Shown here: piece after piece, positions 27,533 to 37,179 of the stretch | How the letters are laid out: every line of letters begins with the position of its first letter | Numbering within the stretch: position 1 is the stretch's first letter | NCBI RefSeq assembly: GCF_034676725.1 | Contig: NZ_JAUCBR010000004.1 | Coordinates: 2,301,001 to 2,365,000 of the forward strand | Reading direction: 5' to 3' | Origin: Denitromonas sp. | GTDB lineage: Bacteria; Pseudomonadota; Gammaproteobacteria; Burkholderiales; Rhodocyclaceae | DNA: 64,000 bases | The notes under the pieces: model-generated | What the model was told of the DNA's origin: nothing | Seen by the model: the letters and a program-made list of their open reading frames with translations, nothing else | Databases searched by the model: none | Program-made: the position numbers and the translations under genes

Positions 27533-28228
27533 TTACCAGGCCGGGGTGTCGAGCGTTGCCGGGGGCGGTGGTGGTGGCAGCAGGCCGCCATTGGCCAGCC
27601 ACACCAGCGCGCCGGCCGCGGCCAGCGCCAGCACCAGGCCGAGCGCGCCGCCGCTCTGCGGCGGGGTGGGCCGCGGACGGGCGACGGGTTTGCGCCCGGT
27701 GATCATCGGACGCACCAGCGGCTCTTTCTTGACCAGGGTGTAGAACAGCACGGCCGCCAGATGCAGCCCGACGAGGCCGAATACCGCCCATTCGCCGCGC
27801 CGGTGCCAGCCGGTGAGTGCATCGGAGATCTCCTTGCTCACCGCGGTATAGAGCGGGCCGTTGAAGGCGATGTCGTCATTGGCGACCAGCCCGGAGGCGG
27901 CTTGGGCGCCGAGTACCAGCAGCATGGCCAGCACCGACAAGGCACCGAGCGGGTTGTGGCCAATGCCTTGCCACTGGCCGCGCAGATAGGCGCGGATGGC
28001 GGCCGGGCCGCGCACGAACCGGGCAAAGCGGGCGGTGTGGCTGCCGAGCAGGCCCCAGACCAGGCGAAAACCGAGCAGGCCGATGATGAGCAGCCCCAGC
28101 CGGCCGTGCCAGAGCATGGCGTTGCCACCGATCTTGGCGGTGATCACGGCGCCCGTCACGGCACCGGCGAGCAGCCAGTGGAACAGGCGGGTGGGGAGGT
28201 CCCAGACAAGGATGGCGTGTGTCGGCAT
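27533..28228 (-). CDS. Cytochrome b561-family membrane protein
   Basis: 231 residues. VWDLPTRLFHWLLAGAV is the typical first helix with a heme-ligand His. There are three more transmembrane helices with His residues (AMLWHGRLGLLIIGLLGFRL, then LTGWHRRGEWAVFGLVGLHL), giving di-heme binding in the inner membrane. The last ~45 residues add a fifth hydrophobic segment and a run of six prolines, which is less usual. These proteins pass electrons from quinol to soluble cytochromes; the adjacent cytochrome c' is a plausible acceptor. A MITE-like repeat lies 67 bases upstream. Confidence 0.88.
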   Translation of the reverse strand: MPTHAILVWDLPTRLFHWLLAGAVTGAVITAKIGGNAMLWHGRLGLLIIGLLGFRLVWGLLGSHTARFARFVRGPAAIRAYLRGQWQGIGHNPLGALSVLAMLLVLGAQAASGLVANDDIAFNGPLYTAVSKEISDALTGWHRRGEWAVFGLVGLHLAAVLFYTLVKKEPLVRPMITGRKPVARPRPTPPQSGGALGLVLALAAAGALVWLANGGLLPPPPPPATLDTPAW

Positions 28229-28295
28229 GGTGCGTCCCGGGGCAGTGTCGATTCCGTCAACACCGCCGCAGGCGTGGTTATTCCCGGCGGGGCCG

Positions 28296-28458
28296 CTCAG
28301 AACTTGTGAATAAATCGACTGCGCGTGCCGATTGCTGCGTTGCTCACTCGCTCACGCCTCGCCTATCCATTTGATAGGTCTCGTCGTTCGCTCGCGCAGT
28401 TGCCAAATGCGGCCTTGCACTCGGCCCTGCTCGCTACGATTTCTTCACAAGTTTTCAG
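28296..28458. repeat. MITE-like intergenic element, copy 1 (163 bp)
   Basis: The element begins CTCAGAACTTGTGAA and ends TTCACAAGTTTTCAG, with terminal inverted repeats of about 17-19 bp (inner part AACTTGTGAA-N-AAATCG, one mismatch). A second copy lies at 54441-54591 in the same orientation. The two are nearly identical apart from a 12-base block missing in copy 2 and a few point changes. No transposase is encoded. The right terminal repeat overlaps the stop codon of the ParA-like gene (28455-28457). No target-site duplication is obvious. Confidence 0.85.
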
Positions 28459-29234
28459 GTGCCGTACTTGCGGGCCAGGGTGTCGTGCAGGGTGATGAAT
28501 TCCTGCGACAGCTTGTGCTTCGGGTCGAGATGGATCATCGGTTTGGCCTGTTCGTGCGACTCCTTGATCTTGACCGAGGCCGACAGATAGGGCGCGACGA
28601 TCGGCAGGCCTTCGTCGATGAGCTCCTGCACCACCTTGCGCGGCAGGCTGGCGCGGGGCTGGAACTGGTTGACCACGATGCCCTCGATGGCCAGGTCGGG
28701 GTTGTGGTCGGCGCGGATCTCGTCCACGTTGGCCAGCAGCGCATACAGCGCGCGACGCGAGAAATCATCGCAGTCGAAGGGGATCAGGCAGGCATCGGCG
28801 GCGATCATCGCCGAGCGGGTGAAGAAGTTCAGTGCCGGCGGCGTGTCGATGTAGATCACGTCATAGTCGTCGGCCAGCGCGTCGAGCGCCTCGCGCAGCT
28901 TGAAGATCTTGTAGCGCGACTCGAGCTTGCCCTGCAGCTCTTCGAGGTCTGGATGCGAGGGCATCACGTGCAGGCGCTCGAAGGGGCTGGCGGCGACGAA
29001 GTCGTCCAGCGGCTTGGGATTGAGCTTGAAGTTGAGCGTCTGGTCGAAGAAGTCGGCCAGCGAGTTTTCGAGCTCATCGGTGGCGTCGCCGAGCAGGTAG
29101 CGCGTCGAGTTGCCCTGCGGATCGAGGTCGACCACCAGGGTGCGCAGGCCGTTGTGGGCGCTGATGGCGGCGAGGTTGCAGGTGATGGTGGATTTGCCGA
29201 CCCCACCCTTCTGATTAAAGACGACGCGTCGCAT
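28455..29234 (-). CDS. Orphan ParA/Soj-like ATPase
   Basis: 259 residues with the deviant Walker A motif KGGVGKST (9-16), VVDLDPQGNSTRYLLGD, and YIDTPPALNFFTRSAM. These proteins form ATP-dependent dimers on DNA or membranes and position cargo such as chromosomes, plasmids or protein clusters. No ParB, parS-like repeat or replication gene is nearby, so the partner is unknown. The last codon is followed by a TGA that lies inside the end of the MITE-like repeat. The gene is divergent from maeB across a 307-base gap. Confidence 0.85.
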   Translation of the reverse strand: MRRVVFNQKGGVGKSTITCNLAAISAHNGLRTLVVDLDPQGNSTRYLLGDATDELENSLADFFDQTLNFKLNPKPLDDFVAASPFERLHVMPSHPDLEELQGKLESRYKIFKLREALDALADDYDVIYIDTPPALNFFTRSAMIAADACLIPFDCDDFSRRALYALLANVDEIRADHNPDLAIEGIVVNQFQPRASLPRKVVQELIDEGLPIVAPYLSASVKIKESHEQAKPMIHLDPKHKLSQEFITLHDTLARKYGT

Positions 29235-29541
29235 GCTGACCGATCTCCCCGGATTCCCGATTCATGAACGTTGCCTGCATTTTGCCAGCTTATGCTGCGT
29301 CGCGGGGTGGACACCACCGCGCTGTCCTTCCGTCCGAGGCATTTTCTGCGGATAATGCGTCGATCTGCCCGGTATGCGTCGTCGACCTCTCCCCGGTCGG
29401 CGTCGTATCGCTCCACGGCGCAGCGCCGGCGTGCGCTGCGCAAAGACAAAACCATACTGTGGAAGTTCGCAATTGGCGGGTGGTGCGCCGACACGTACGC
29501 TGTCGGCGTGTGATCGTTGCATATCTATCGAGGGAGACACA
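29235..29541. other. 307-base gap between parA-like gene and maeB
   Basis: There is no convincing gene here. It must hold the promoters of two divergent genes. On the plus strand TTGGCG-N17-TACGCT ends shortly before maeB and overlaps an inverted repeat (29486-29508). I see no RNA gene. Confidence 0.6.
29486..29508. promoter_or_regulatory. Inverted repeat before maeB
   Basis: CGCCGACA and TGTCGGCG are perfect 8-bp arms around CGTACGC, ending 33 bases before the maeB ATG. The repeat covers the -10 half of a possible TTGGCG-N17-TACGCT promoter, so it could be an operator or a leader hairpin. Confidence 0.4.
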
Positions 29542-31830
<2,289 letters not shown>

Positions 31831-31856
31831 GTGCGTCGGTAGCAAGGCCAACAATC

Positions 31857-31886
31857 GGGGGCGCCAGCGGGCGCCCCCTTTTTTTT
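31857..31886 (+). terminator. Terminator of maeB
   Basis: GGGGGCGCC pairs with GGCGCCCCC around a short loop and is followed by eight T residues, 27 bases behind the stop codon. Confidence 0.92.
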
Positions 31887-31921
31887 GCTGCGCTGTCAGC
31901 ACCACAAAAAACGCAGGCGGC

Positions 31922-31927
31922 TAGAAT
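31922..31927 (+). promoter_or_regulatory. Probable -10 element of pldA
   Basis: TAGAAT lies 30 bases before the pldA ATG and directly follows the maeB terminator. There is no clear -35. Confidence 0.35.
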
Positions 31928-31957
31928 GGGCCTCCGACCTCAAGGTGTTGTGTCTTC

Positions 31958-33133
31958 ATGTGGATTCGATTGTATTCCGCCGCCTGTGCGGTGGCGCTGC
32001 TTGTCAGTCCGGCGCCGGCCGCTGCCGAGCGCCTGCTTGCTGCCGAGCGGACGCATGCTCAGGCCGGCAAACCCTTCGAGCTGACCGTCATGGCCCCGGC
32101 GCCGGGGACCGACCTGCCCGAGCGTCTGGACGCACGGCTGGGCGTCGGCGATCGCAAGCTCAAGGTGCAGTTGCTCGCGGTGGGTGAGGCGGCCGGCGCG
32201 GCGCGGCGCTACCGCTTCGACTGGCCCGCCGAGGCGCTCGGGCTGGCGGTGGTGAGCCTCGCCGACGACAGCCCGTCGCGCTTGATGGTGCTCGCCGAGC
32301 GCGACGGCTGGGCCATTGGCGAAGACCCGCTGGCCCGCCAGCGGGCGCTGCCCGCGGCCACCGACAGCACACCGGCCGCCCGGGCCGAGCCGGTGGTGGC
32401 CGATGTCGTGTCACCGGTGCCGGCGCTGTCGTTCTACGACCCGATGTATTTTCTCTTCGGCGCCAACGGCGGCGCCTCCGCGCGCTTCCAGCTCAGCTTC
32501 AAGTACCGCCTGTTTGATGACGACGGCGCGGTGGTGGACATGCTGCCCTTCCTCGGCGGCCTGCATTTTGGCTACACCCAGACCTCGCTGTGGGACCTGG
32601 CCTCCGATTCGGCCCCCTTCCGCGACACCAGCTACCGGCCGGCCTTGTTTTACCAGTGGGACCTGCCCGCCGAGGCCGGCAGCCGGCACAAGAGCTGGCT
32701 GCGCGCCGGTGTCGAGCATGAATCGAACGGTCGCGATGGCGAGAAGTCGCGCAGCATCAACATCGCCTTTGCGCAGCTCGACTGGCAGTACCGTCTCGGC
32801 GAGGGCAAGAGCCATATCGGGCTCACGCCCAAGGTGTGGGGCTATCTCGAGAAGTCCGACAACCCGGACATCCACCGCTACCGTGGCTTCGGCGAGCTCG
32901 GCCTGCGCTTTGGCCGCGACGATGGCTGGCTGGCCAAGCTCATGATCCGCCGCGGCAAGGGCGGGGTCGGCACCTCGCAGGTCGATGTGTCCTACCCGCT
33001 GCGCCGCAGCATCTTTTCCTCGGTGGGCGCCTTCGTCCACCTGCAGTACTTCGACGGCGAAGGCGAAACCCTGCTGGACTACCAGCGCGCCGGCCACCCC
33101 CAACTGCGGATCGGTGTTTCCATCGTCCGCTGA
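31958..33133 (+). CDS. pldA: Outer-membrane phospholipase A
   Basis: 391 residues with a signal peptide (cleaved after about residue 23, AAA-E). An N-terminal extension of about 130 residues precedes the barrel; it has no clear domain. The 12-strand OMPLA barrel carries the catalytic HESNGR motif (His 254, Ser 256), a nearby Asn 267 as the third member, and the end QYFDGEGETLLDYQRAG. The enzyme hydrolyses phospholipids that reach the outer leaflet, as a dimer with calcium. Neighbours give no further clue. Confidence 0.88.
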   Translation: MWIRLYSAACAVALLVSPAPAAAERLLAAERTHAQAGKPFELTVMAPAPGTDLPERLDARLGVGDRKLKVQLLAVGEAAGAARRYRFDWPAEALGLAVVSLADDSPSRLMVLAERDGWAIGEDPLARQRALPAATDSTPAARAEPVVADVVSPVPALSFYDPMYFLFGANGGASARFQLSFKYRLFDDDGAVVDMLPFLGGLHFGYTQTSLWDLASDSAPFRDTSYRPALFYQWDLPAEAGSRHKSWLRAGVEHESNGRDGEKSRSINIAFAQLDWQYRLGEGKSHIGLTPKVWGYLEKSDNPDIHRYRGFGELGLRFGRDDGWLAKLMIRRGKGGVGTSQVDVSYPLRRSIFSSVGAFVHLQYFDGEGETLLDYQRAGHPQLRIGVSIVR

Positions 33134-33151
33134 TGCCAGGAGAGCACCGCT

Positions 33152-34129
33152 ATGAACCACGCCATTCGTTTTCATGAAACCGGCGGCCCCGAGGTCTTGC
33201 GCTGGGAGGCCGTCGACGTGCCGCCGCCGGCCGCCGGCGAAGTCACCCTGCGCCAGCACGCCGTTGGCTTGAACTACATCGACACCTACCACCGCAGCGG
33301 CCTGTATCCGGTGCCGCTGCCCTCCGGCATCGGCCTCGAAGGCGCCGGTGAAATCACCGCGGTGGGCGATGGGGTGAGCGATCTTCGGGTGGGCGACCGT
33401 GTGGCCTATGCCGGCGGGCCGATCGGGGCCTATGCGCAAAATCGCAACATGCCGGCCGACCGGCTGGTGAAGCTGCCCGATGGCATCAGCGATGAGCAGG
33501 GGGCGGCGATGATGCTGCAGGGCCTGACCGCGCAATACCTGCTGCGCCGCACCTACCGGGTGCAACCCGGCGACACGGTGCTGATCCACGCCGCCGCCGG
33601 CGGTGTCGGCCTGATCGCCTGCCAGTGGGCCAAGGCGCTCGGCGCCACGGTGATCGGTACCGTCGGCTCGGACGAAAAAGCCGCGCTGGCCCGCGCCCAC
33701 GGCTGCGACCACACGATTCTCTACACCCGTGAGAAATTTGCCGACCGCGTACGCGAGATCACCGGCGGCAAGGGCGTACCGGTGGTCTACGACTCGATCG
33801 GCAAGGACACCTTCATGGATTCGCTCAGCTGCCTGCAGCCGCGCGGCATGATGGTCACCTACGGCAACGCGACCGGGCCGGTTGCCCCCTTCGACCTGAG
33901 CCTGCTGGCCAAGATGGGCTCGCTGTTCGTGACCCGGCCGACGCTGTTTGGCTACACCGCCGAGCGCGCCGACCTGCTTGCCATGGCCGCCGAGCTGTTC
34001 GATGTCGTCGGCAGCGGCAAGGTCAGGATCGAAATCCGCCAGCGCTACGCCCTGGCCGACGCCGCCCAGGCCCACCGCGACCTCGAAGCGCGCAAGACCA
34101 CCGGGTCGACCGTGCTGGACCCGGCGTGA
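33152..34129 (+). CDS. qor: NADPH:quinone oxidoreductase, zinc-free MDR family
   Basis: 325 residues of the QorA type. GVGLNYIDTYHRSGLYPVP is represented here as VGLNYIDTYHRSGLYPVPLP, with LEGAGEITAVGDGV after it. The Rossmann part has LIHAAAGGVGLIACQWAKAL, and VVYDSIGKDTFMDSL follows. Zinc ligands of alcohol dehydrogenases are absent. These enzymes reduce quinones or other electrophiles with NADPH in the cytoplasm. Its stop overlaps the start of the next gene (TGATG). Confidence 0.92.
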   Translation: MNHAIRFHETGGPEVLRWEAVDVPPPAAGEVTLRQHAVGLNYIDTYHRSGLYPVPLPSGIGLEGAGEITAVGDGVSDLRVGDRVAYAGGPIGAYAQNRNMPADRLVKLPDGISDEQGAAMMLQGLTAQYLLRRTYRVQPGDTVLIHAAAGGVGLIACQWAKALGATVIGTVGSDEKAALARAHGCDHTILYTREKFADRVREITGGKGVPVVYDSIGKDTFMDSLSCLQPRGMMVTYGNATGPVAPFDLSLLAKMGSLFVTRPTLFGYTAERADLLAMAAELFDVVGSGKVRIEIRQRYALADAAQAHRDLEARKTTGSTVLDPA

Positions 34130-34485
34130 TGGGGCGCTGGCTGCGTCTCGCGCTGATCGCCTGGATGGTGCTGAGCGCCCCGGTCCAGGCCGCCGAGCCC
34201 ATGCCCAGCCCGGCCGGCGCGGCCCACCTGAAGGCCGAGCGGGGGCGCATCGAGCGGGTGTTTGTCGATGAAGTCGCCGGCATCGCCGGCGCGACGCCGG
34301 CGCAAGTGCGGCGGGGGATGCCGGACGGCCCGCGCATCACCGACACCGGTCGTAGGGTCATTGAAAGCCTTGAGCATCAAAGTGGTCGCCCGCTGAGCGA
34401 CGACCAGCGGGCCGCCATTCAGGCGGCCGATGCGCGGCGCGAGGCGGCCCTGGCCCGCGCGCGGGCCGAAGCGGCCCGGCGCTGA
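34129..34485 (+). CDS. Small secreted protein of unknown function
   Basis: 118 residues. A signal peptide is clear (MGRWLRLALIAWMVLSAPVQ then A-A-E). The mature part is charged and Ala/Arg-rich with no Cys, and has no domain I recognise. The ATG overlaps the qor stop codon; a GTG one codon earlier is possible. Translational coupling to qor and the short gap to the thioesterase gene suggest one transcript. Confidence 0.7.
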   Translation: MGRWLRLALIAWMVLSAPVQAAEPMPSPAGAAHLKAERGRIERVFVDEVAGIAGATPAQVRRGMPDGPRITDTGRRVIESLEHQSGRPLSDDQRAAIQAADARREAALARARAEAARR

Positions 34486-34514
34486 TACCCCCACAAGAAC
34501 AAGGACATTCCCCC

Positions 34515-35006
34515 ATGGACCTCCCCGCCCACCAACTGACCATGACCGTGCTGATGACGCCCGAGATGGCCAACTTCTCCGGCAAGGTGCACGGCGGCGC
34601 CGTGCTGCGCCTGCTCGACCAGGTGGCCTACGCCTGCGCCAGCCGCTACGCTGCCCGTTATGTGGTCACGCTGTCGGTTGACCAGGTGATGTTCCGCGAG
34701 CCGATCATCGTCGGCGAGCTGGTCACCTTCCTGGCCAGCGTGAACTACACCGGCAAGTCGTCGATGGAGATCGGCATCAAGGTGGTGGCCGAAAACATCC
34801 GCACCCAGGAAGTCCGCCACGCCAACAGCTGCTTTTTCACCATGGTGGCGGTCGATGACGACGGCAAACCGGTGCCGGTGCCGCCGCTGCGTCCGTTCAG
34901 CCCCAAGGAGAAGCGCCGCTTCGAGGCCGCCGAGGCGCGCAAGGCGCTGCGCCTGGAGCTGGAAAAGCGCTTTGCCGAGACCCACGGAAAGGAGCGCGGC
35001 GGCTGA
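34515..35006 (+). CDS. Acyl-CoA thioesterase, hotdog fold
   Basis: 163 residues. The hotdog motif MTPEMANFSGKVHGGAVLRL, followed by LDQVAYACASRY, is typical of the YciA/acyl-CoA hydrolase family, with the catalytic Asp/Gly region in the first half. VDQVMFREPIIVGELVTF and VNYTGKSSMEIGIKV complete the fold. The enzyme would release fatty acids from CoA in the cytoplasm; chain specificity cannot be read. It lies 30 bases behind the small secreted protein. Confidence 0.88.
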   Translation: MDLPAHQLTMTVLMTPEMANFSGKVHGGAVLRLLDQVAYACASRYAARYVVTLSVDQVMFREPIIVGELVTFLASVNYTGKSSMEIGIKVVAENIRTQEVRHANSCFFTMVAVDDDGKPVPVPPLRPFSPKEKRRFEAAEARKALRLELEKRFAETHGKERGG

Positions 35007-35065
35007 GCCGATGAACGCATGTTGCGCTGCAGCGCCGCGGTGCCTGGCTGGTGTATAAGTAAGCC

Positions 35066-36175
35066 ATGCCCGCATCCCGCCTACCAACGCCCGAGGAATT
35101 CGCCGACGCCTTGTTCGCGCGGGTGCCGGTCATCTGGGCAACGGTCGGGCTGGTCGCGGCCAATGCCCTGATCTTTGCCGCGCTGGCCTGGTCGGCGGGC
35201 GAGCTGTGGCATGTGCCCGGCGCCGTGCTGGCCGACTGGGGCGGCAACTACGCGGTGCAGACACACGGCGGCCAGCCCTGGCGGCTGGTCAGCAGCCTGT
35301 TCCTGCACGGCGGGCTGCTGCATGTGTCGCTCAACATGCTGGCCCTGTACCAGGGCGGGCAGCTGGCCGAGCGGGTGTTCACCTCGCGGCGCTTCGTCGG
35401 GCTCTACCTGGCCTGCGGCGTGGTGGCCAGCGTGGCCAGCGTGTGGTGGCGGCCGAGCGGCCTGAGCATTGGCGCCTCCGGCGCGGTGTTCGGCGTGTTC
35501 GGCGCCTTGCTCGGTTATGTGCTGGTCTGCCACCACGCCATCCCGCGCGAGACGGCACGCCGCCTGCGTCGTGGCCTGCTGATCTTCATCGGCTACTCGC
35601 TGGCGGCCGGCTGGCTGATTCCGGGCATCGATAACGCGGCGCATGTCGGCGGCCTGCTCACCGGGATCGTGCTCGGTGCCGCGATGGCGCCGGGCCGCCG
35701 GCGGGGCGGTCTGTGGCGGCGTGTGCTGGGCGGGGCGCTGGTGGTGGTGCTCGCTGCCGGGCTGTGGCTCGACGTGACGCCGGCGCCGCGACCGGTGGCC
35801 AGCCTCGGCGGCCTGCCCGAGGCCTTGCAACGTCAACTGACCGAAACCGAGTACCGACTGGTGACGCGGCAGCACTGGGTGGTGGACGCGCTGCGCAGCG
35901 GGCAGCTGAGCACCCGCGACGGCTTGCGGGTGATCGAGACCGAACTGATGCCCGGCTGGGCGGCGCTGGCCGAGGCCTTCGACGCCGCTCCGGCCGGCGC
36001 CTGGCATGCGCCGCTGTTCGCGCGCTATGCCCGCCAGCGGCGGGAGGCGCTGCAGGCGCTGACCATGGGCATGGAGACCGGCGATCCGCGCTGGCTGGCG
36101 CTGTCGAATGCTCTGCAGGCCTCGGCTGAAGCCATGATCCGCGAGGCGCTGCGGGTCGATGTTGCACCCCAATAA
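35066..36175 (+). CDS. Rhomboid-family intramembrane serine protease
   Basis: 369 residues. The rhomboid core has HGGLLHVSLNMLALYQGG, the catalytic Ser 138 in IGASGAVFGVFGALLG, and His 193 in NAAHVGGLLTGIVLGAAM. Both members of the dyad are present, so it should be active in the inner membrane. After the core comes another membrane segment and a soluble C-terminal extension of about 140 residues that I cannot assign. Its substrate is unknown. It follows the thioesterase on the same strand. Confidence 0.9.
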   Translation: MPASRLPTPEEFADALFARVPVIWATVGLVAANALIFAALAWSAGELWHVPGAVLADWGGNYAVQTHGGQPWRLVSSLFLHGGLLHVSLNMLALYQGGQLAERVFTSRRFVGLYLACGVVASVASVWWRPSGLSIGASGAVFGVFGALLGYVLVCHHAIPRETARRLRRGLLIFIGYSLAAGWLIPGIDNAAHVGGLLTGIVLGAAMAPGRRRGGLWRRVLGGALVVVLAAGLWLDVTPAPRPVASLGGLPEALQRQLTETEYRLVTRQHWVVDALRSGQLSTRDGLRVIETELMPGWAALAEAFDAAPAGAWHAPLFARYARQRREALQALTMGMETGDPRWLALSNALQASAEAMIREALRVDVAPQ

Positions 36176-36216
36176 AAAACATTGGCCCGCGATGCGGGGC
36201 CCACAACGAGAGAACG

Positions 36217-37167
36217 ATGACTGAACTGCTCGACGCCCTGGCGTTTTCCTTTTCCGTGACGGGGCCGATCTTCGTCGTGCTGGCGCTCGGCGTCGGCCTG
36301 ATGCGGGTCGGCCTGCTCAACGACAATTTTGTCGATACCGGCGCCAAGCTGGTGTTCAACGTCGCCCTGCCGGCGCTGCTGTTCATCAGCATCAGCAAGA
36401 CGCATTTCGACGCGGCGGCCAACTTCGACCTCATTCTGTTCGGGCTGGTGGGTACCGGGCTGCTGTTTGTCGTGCTGGAGTGGGCGGCGCGGCGCTGGGT
36501 ACCGGTGGCGGCTGACCGCGGGGTGTTCGTGCAGGGCTGCTTTCGCTCGAACATGGGCATCATCGGTCTGGCCTACTGCGTGAACGCCTATGGCGACGCC
36601 GGCCTGGTGGCCGCGTCGTTGTACCTGGGCATCGTCACCATCTTCTACAACGTGTTGGCGGTGATCACCCTGAGCCGCTCGCTGGGGACGCACCGCAGCC
36701 TGGGGCAACTGCTCAAGGGCATTGTCCGCAACCCGCTGATCATCGGCATCGTGCTGGCGCTGCCGGTGTCGTGGGCGGGCATCGAGCTGCCGACGCTGGT
36801 GCGCCAGTCGGGCGAGTACTTTGCCAACCTGACCCTGCCGCTGGCCTTGCTGTGCACCGGTGCGGCGCTGGATTTCGGCCAGTTGCGGCGCGACCTGCGC
36901 ACCACGCTGCTGGCCGGCGGCATCAAGCTGATGGTGGTGCCGCTGCTGTTCGTGGCCGGCGGCCTGCTGGCCGGCTTTGGCGGTATCGACCTGGGCGTGC
37001 TGATGCTGATGTCCGGTGCGCCGACCGCCGCCGCCAGCTATGTGATGGTGCGCGCCATGGGCGGCAACGCGGTGCTGGCGGCCAACATCATTGCGCTGAC
37101 CACGCTGGGCTCGATCCTGACCACCAGCCTGGGGGTGATGGTGTTGCGTGCGGCCGGGTTGATGTAA
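36217..37167 (+). CDS. AEC (auxin efflux carrier) family transporter
   Basis: 316 residues with about ten hydrophobic segments in two halves. GPIFVVLALGVGLMRVGLL, GCFRSNMGIIGLAY and MSGAPTAAASYVMVRAMGGN are typical of bacterial AEC/permease proteins. In bacteria characterised members carry malate or other organic acids; the substrate here is not known. An AGAGAA ribosome-binding site precedes the ATG. It is convergent with the REC-GGDEF-EAL gene, with a 12-base gap. Confidence 0.88.
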   Translation: MTELLDALAFSFSVTGPIFVVLALGVGLMRVGLLNDNFVDTGAKLVFNVALPALLFISISKTHFDAAANFDLILFGLVGTGLLFVVLEWAARRWVPVAADRGVFVQGCFRSNMGIIGLAYCVNAYGDAGLVAASLYLGIVTIFYNVLAVITLSRSLGTHRSLGQLLKGIVRNPLIIGIVLALPVSWAGIELPTLVRQSGEYFANLTLPLALLCTGAALDFGQLRRDLRTTLLAGGIKLMVVPLLFVAGGLLAGFGGIDLGVLMLMSGAPTAAASYVMVRAMGGNAVLAANIIALTTLGSILTTSLGVMVLRAAGLM

Positions 37168-37179
37168 GGCCGGTGGCGG

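Noticed and set aside
28455..29234. ParA as evidence of plasmid or replication-origin DNA
   Set aside because: No parB, repA, dnaA boxes or parS repeats are nearby, and the surroundings are ordinary chromosome genes.
28332..29267. Open frame that begins inside MITE copy 1
   Set aside because: The same first ~40 residues recur in copy 2 at 54477, so the coding appearance belongs to the repeat. The rest is antisense to the ParA-like gene.
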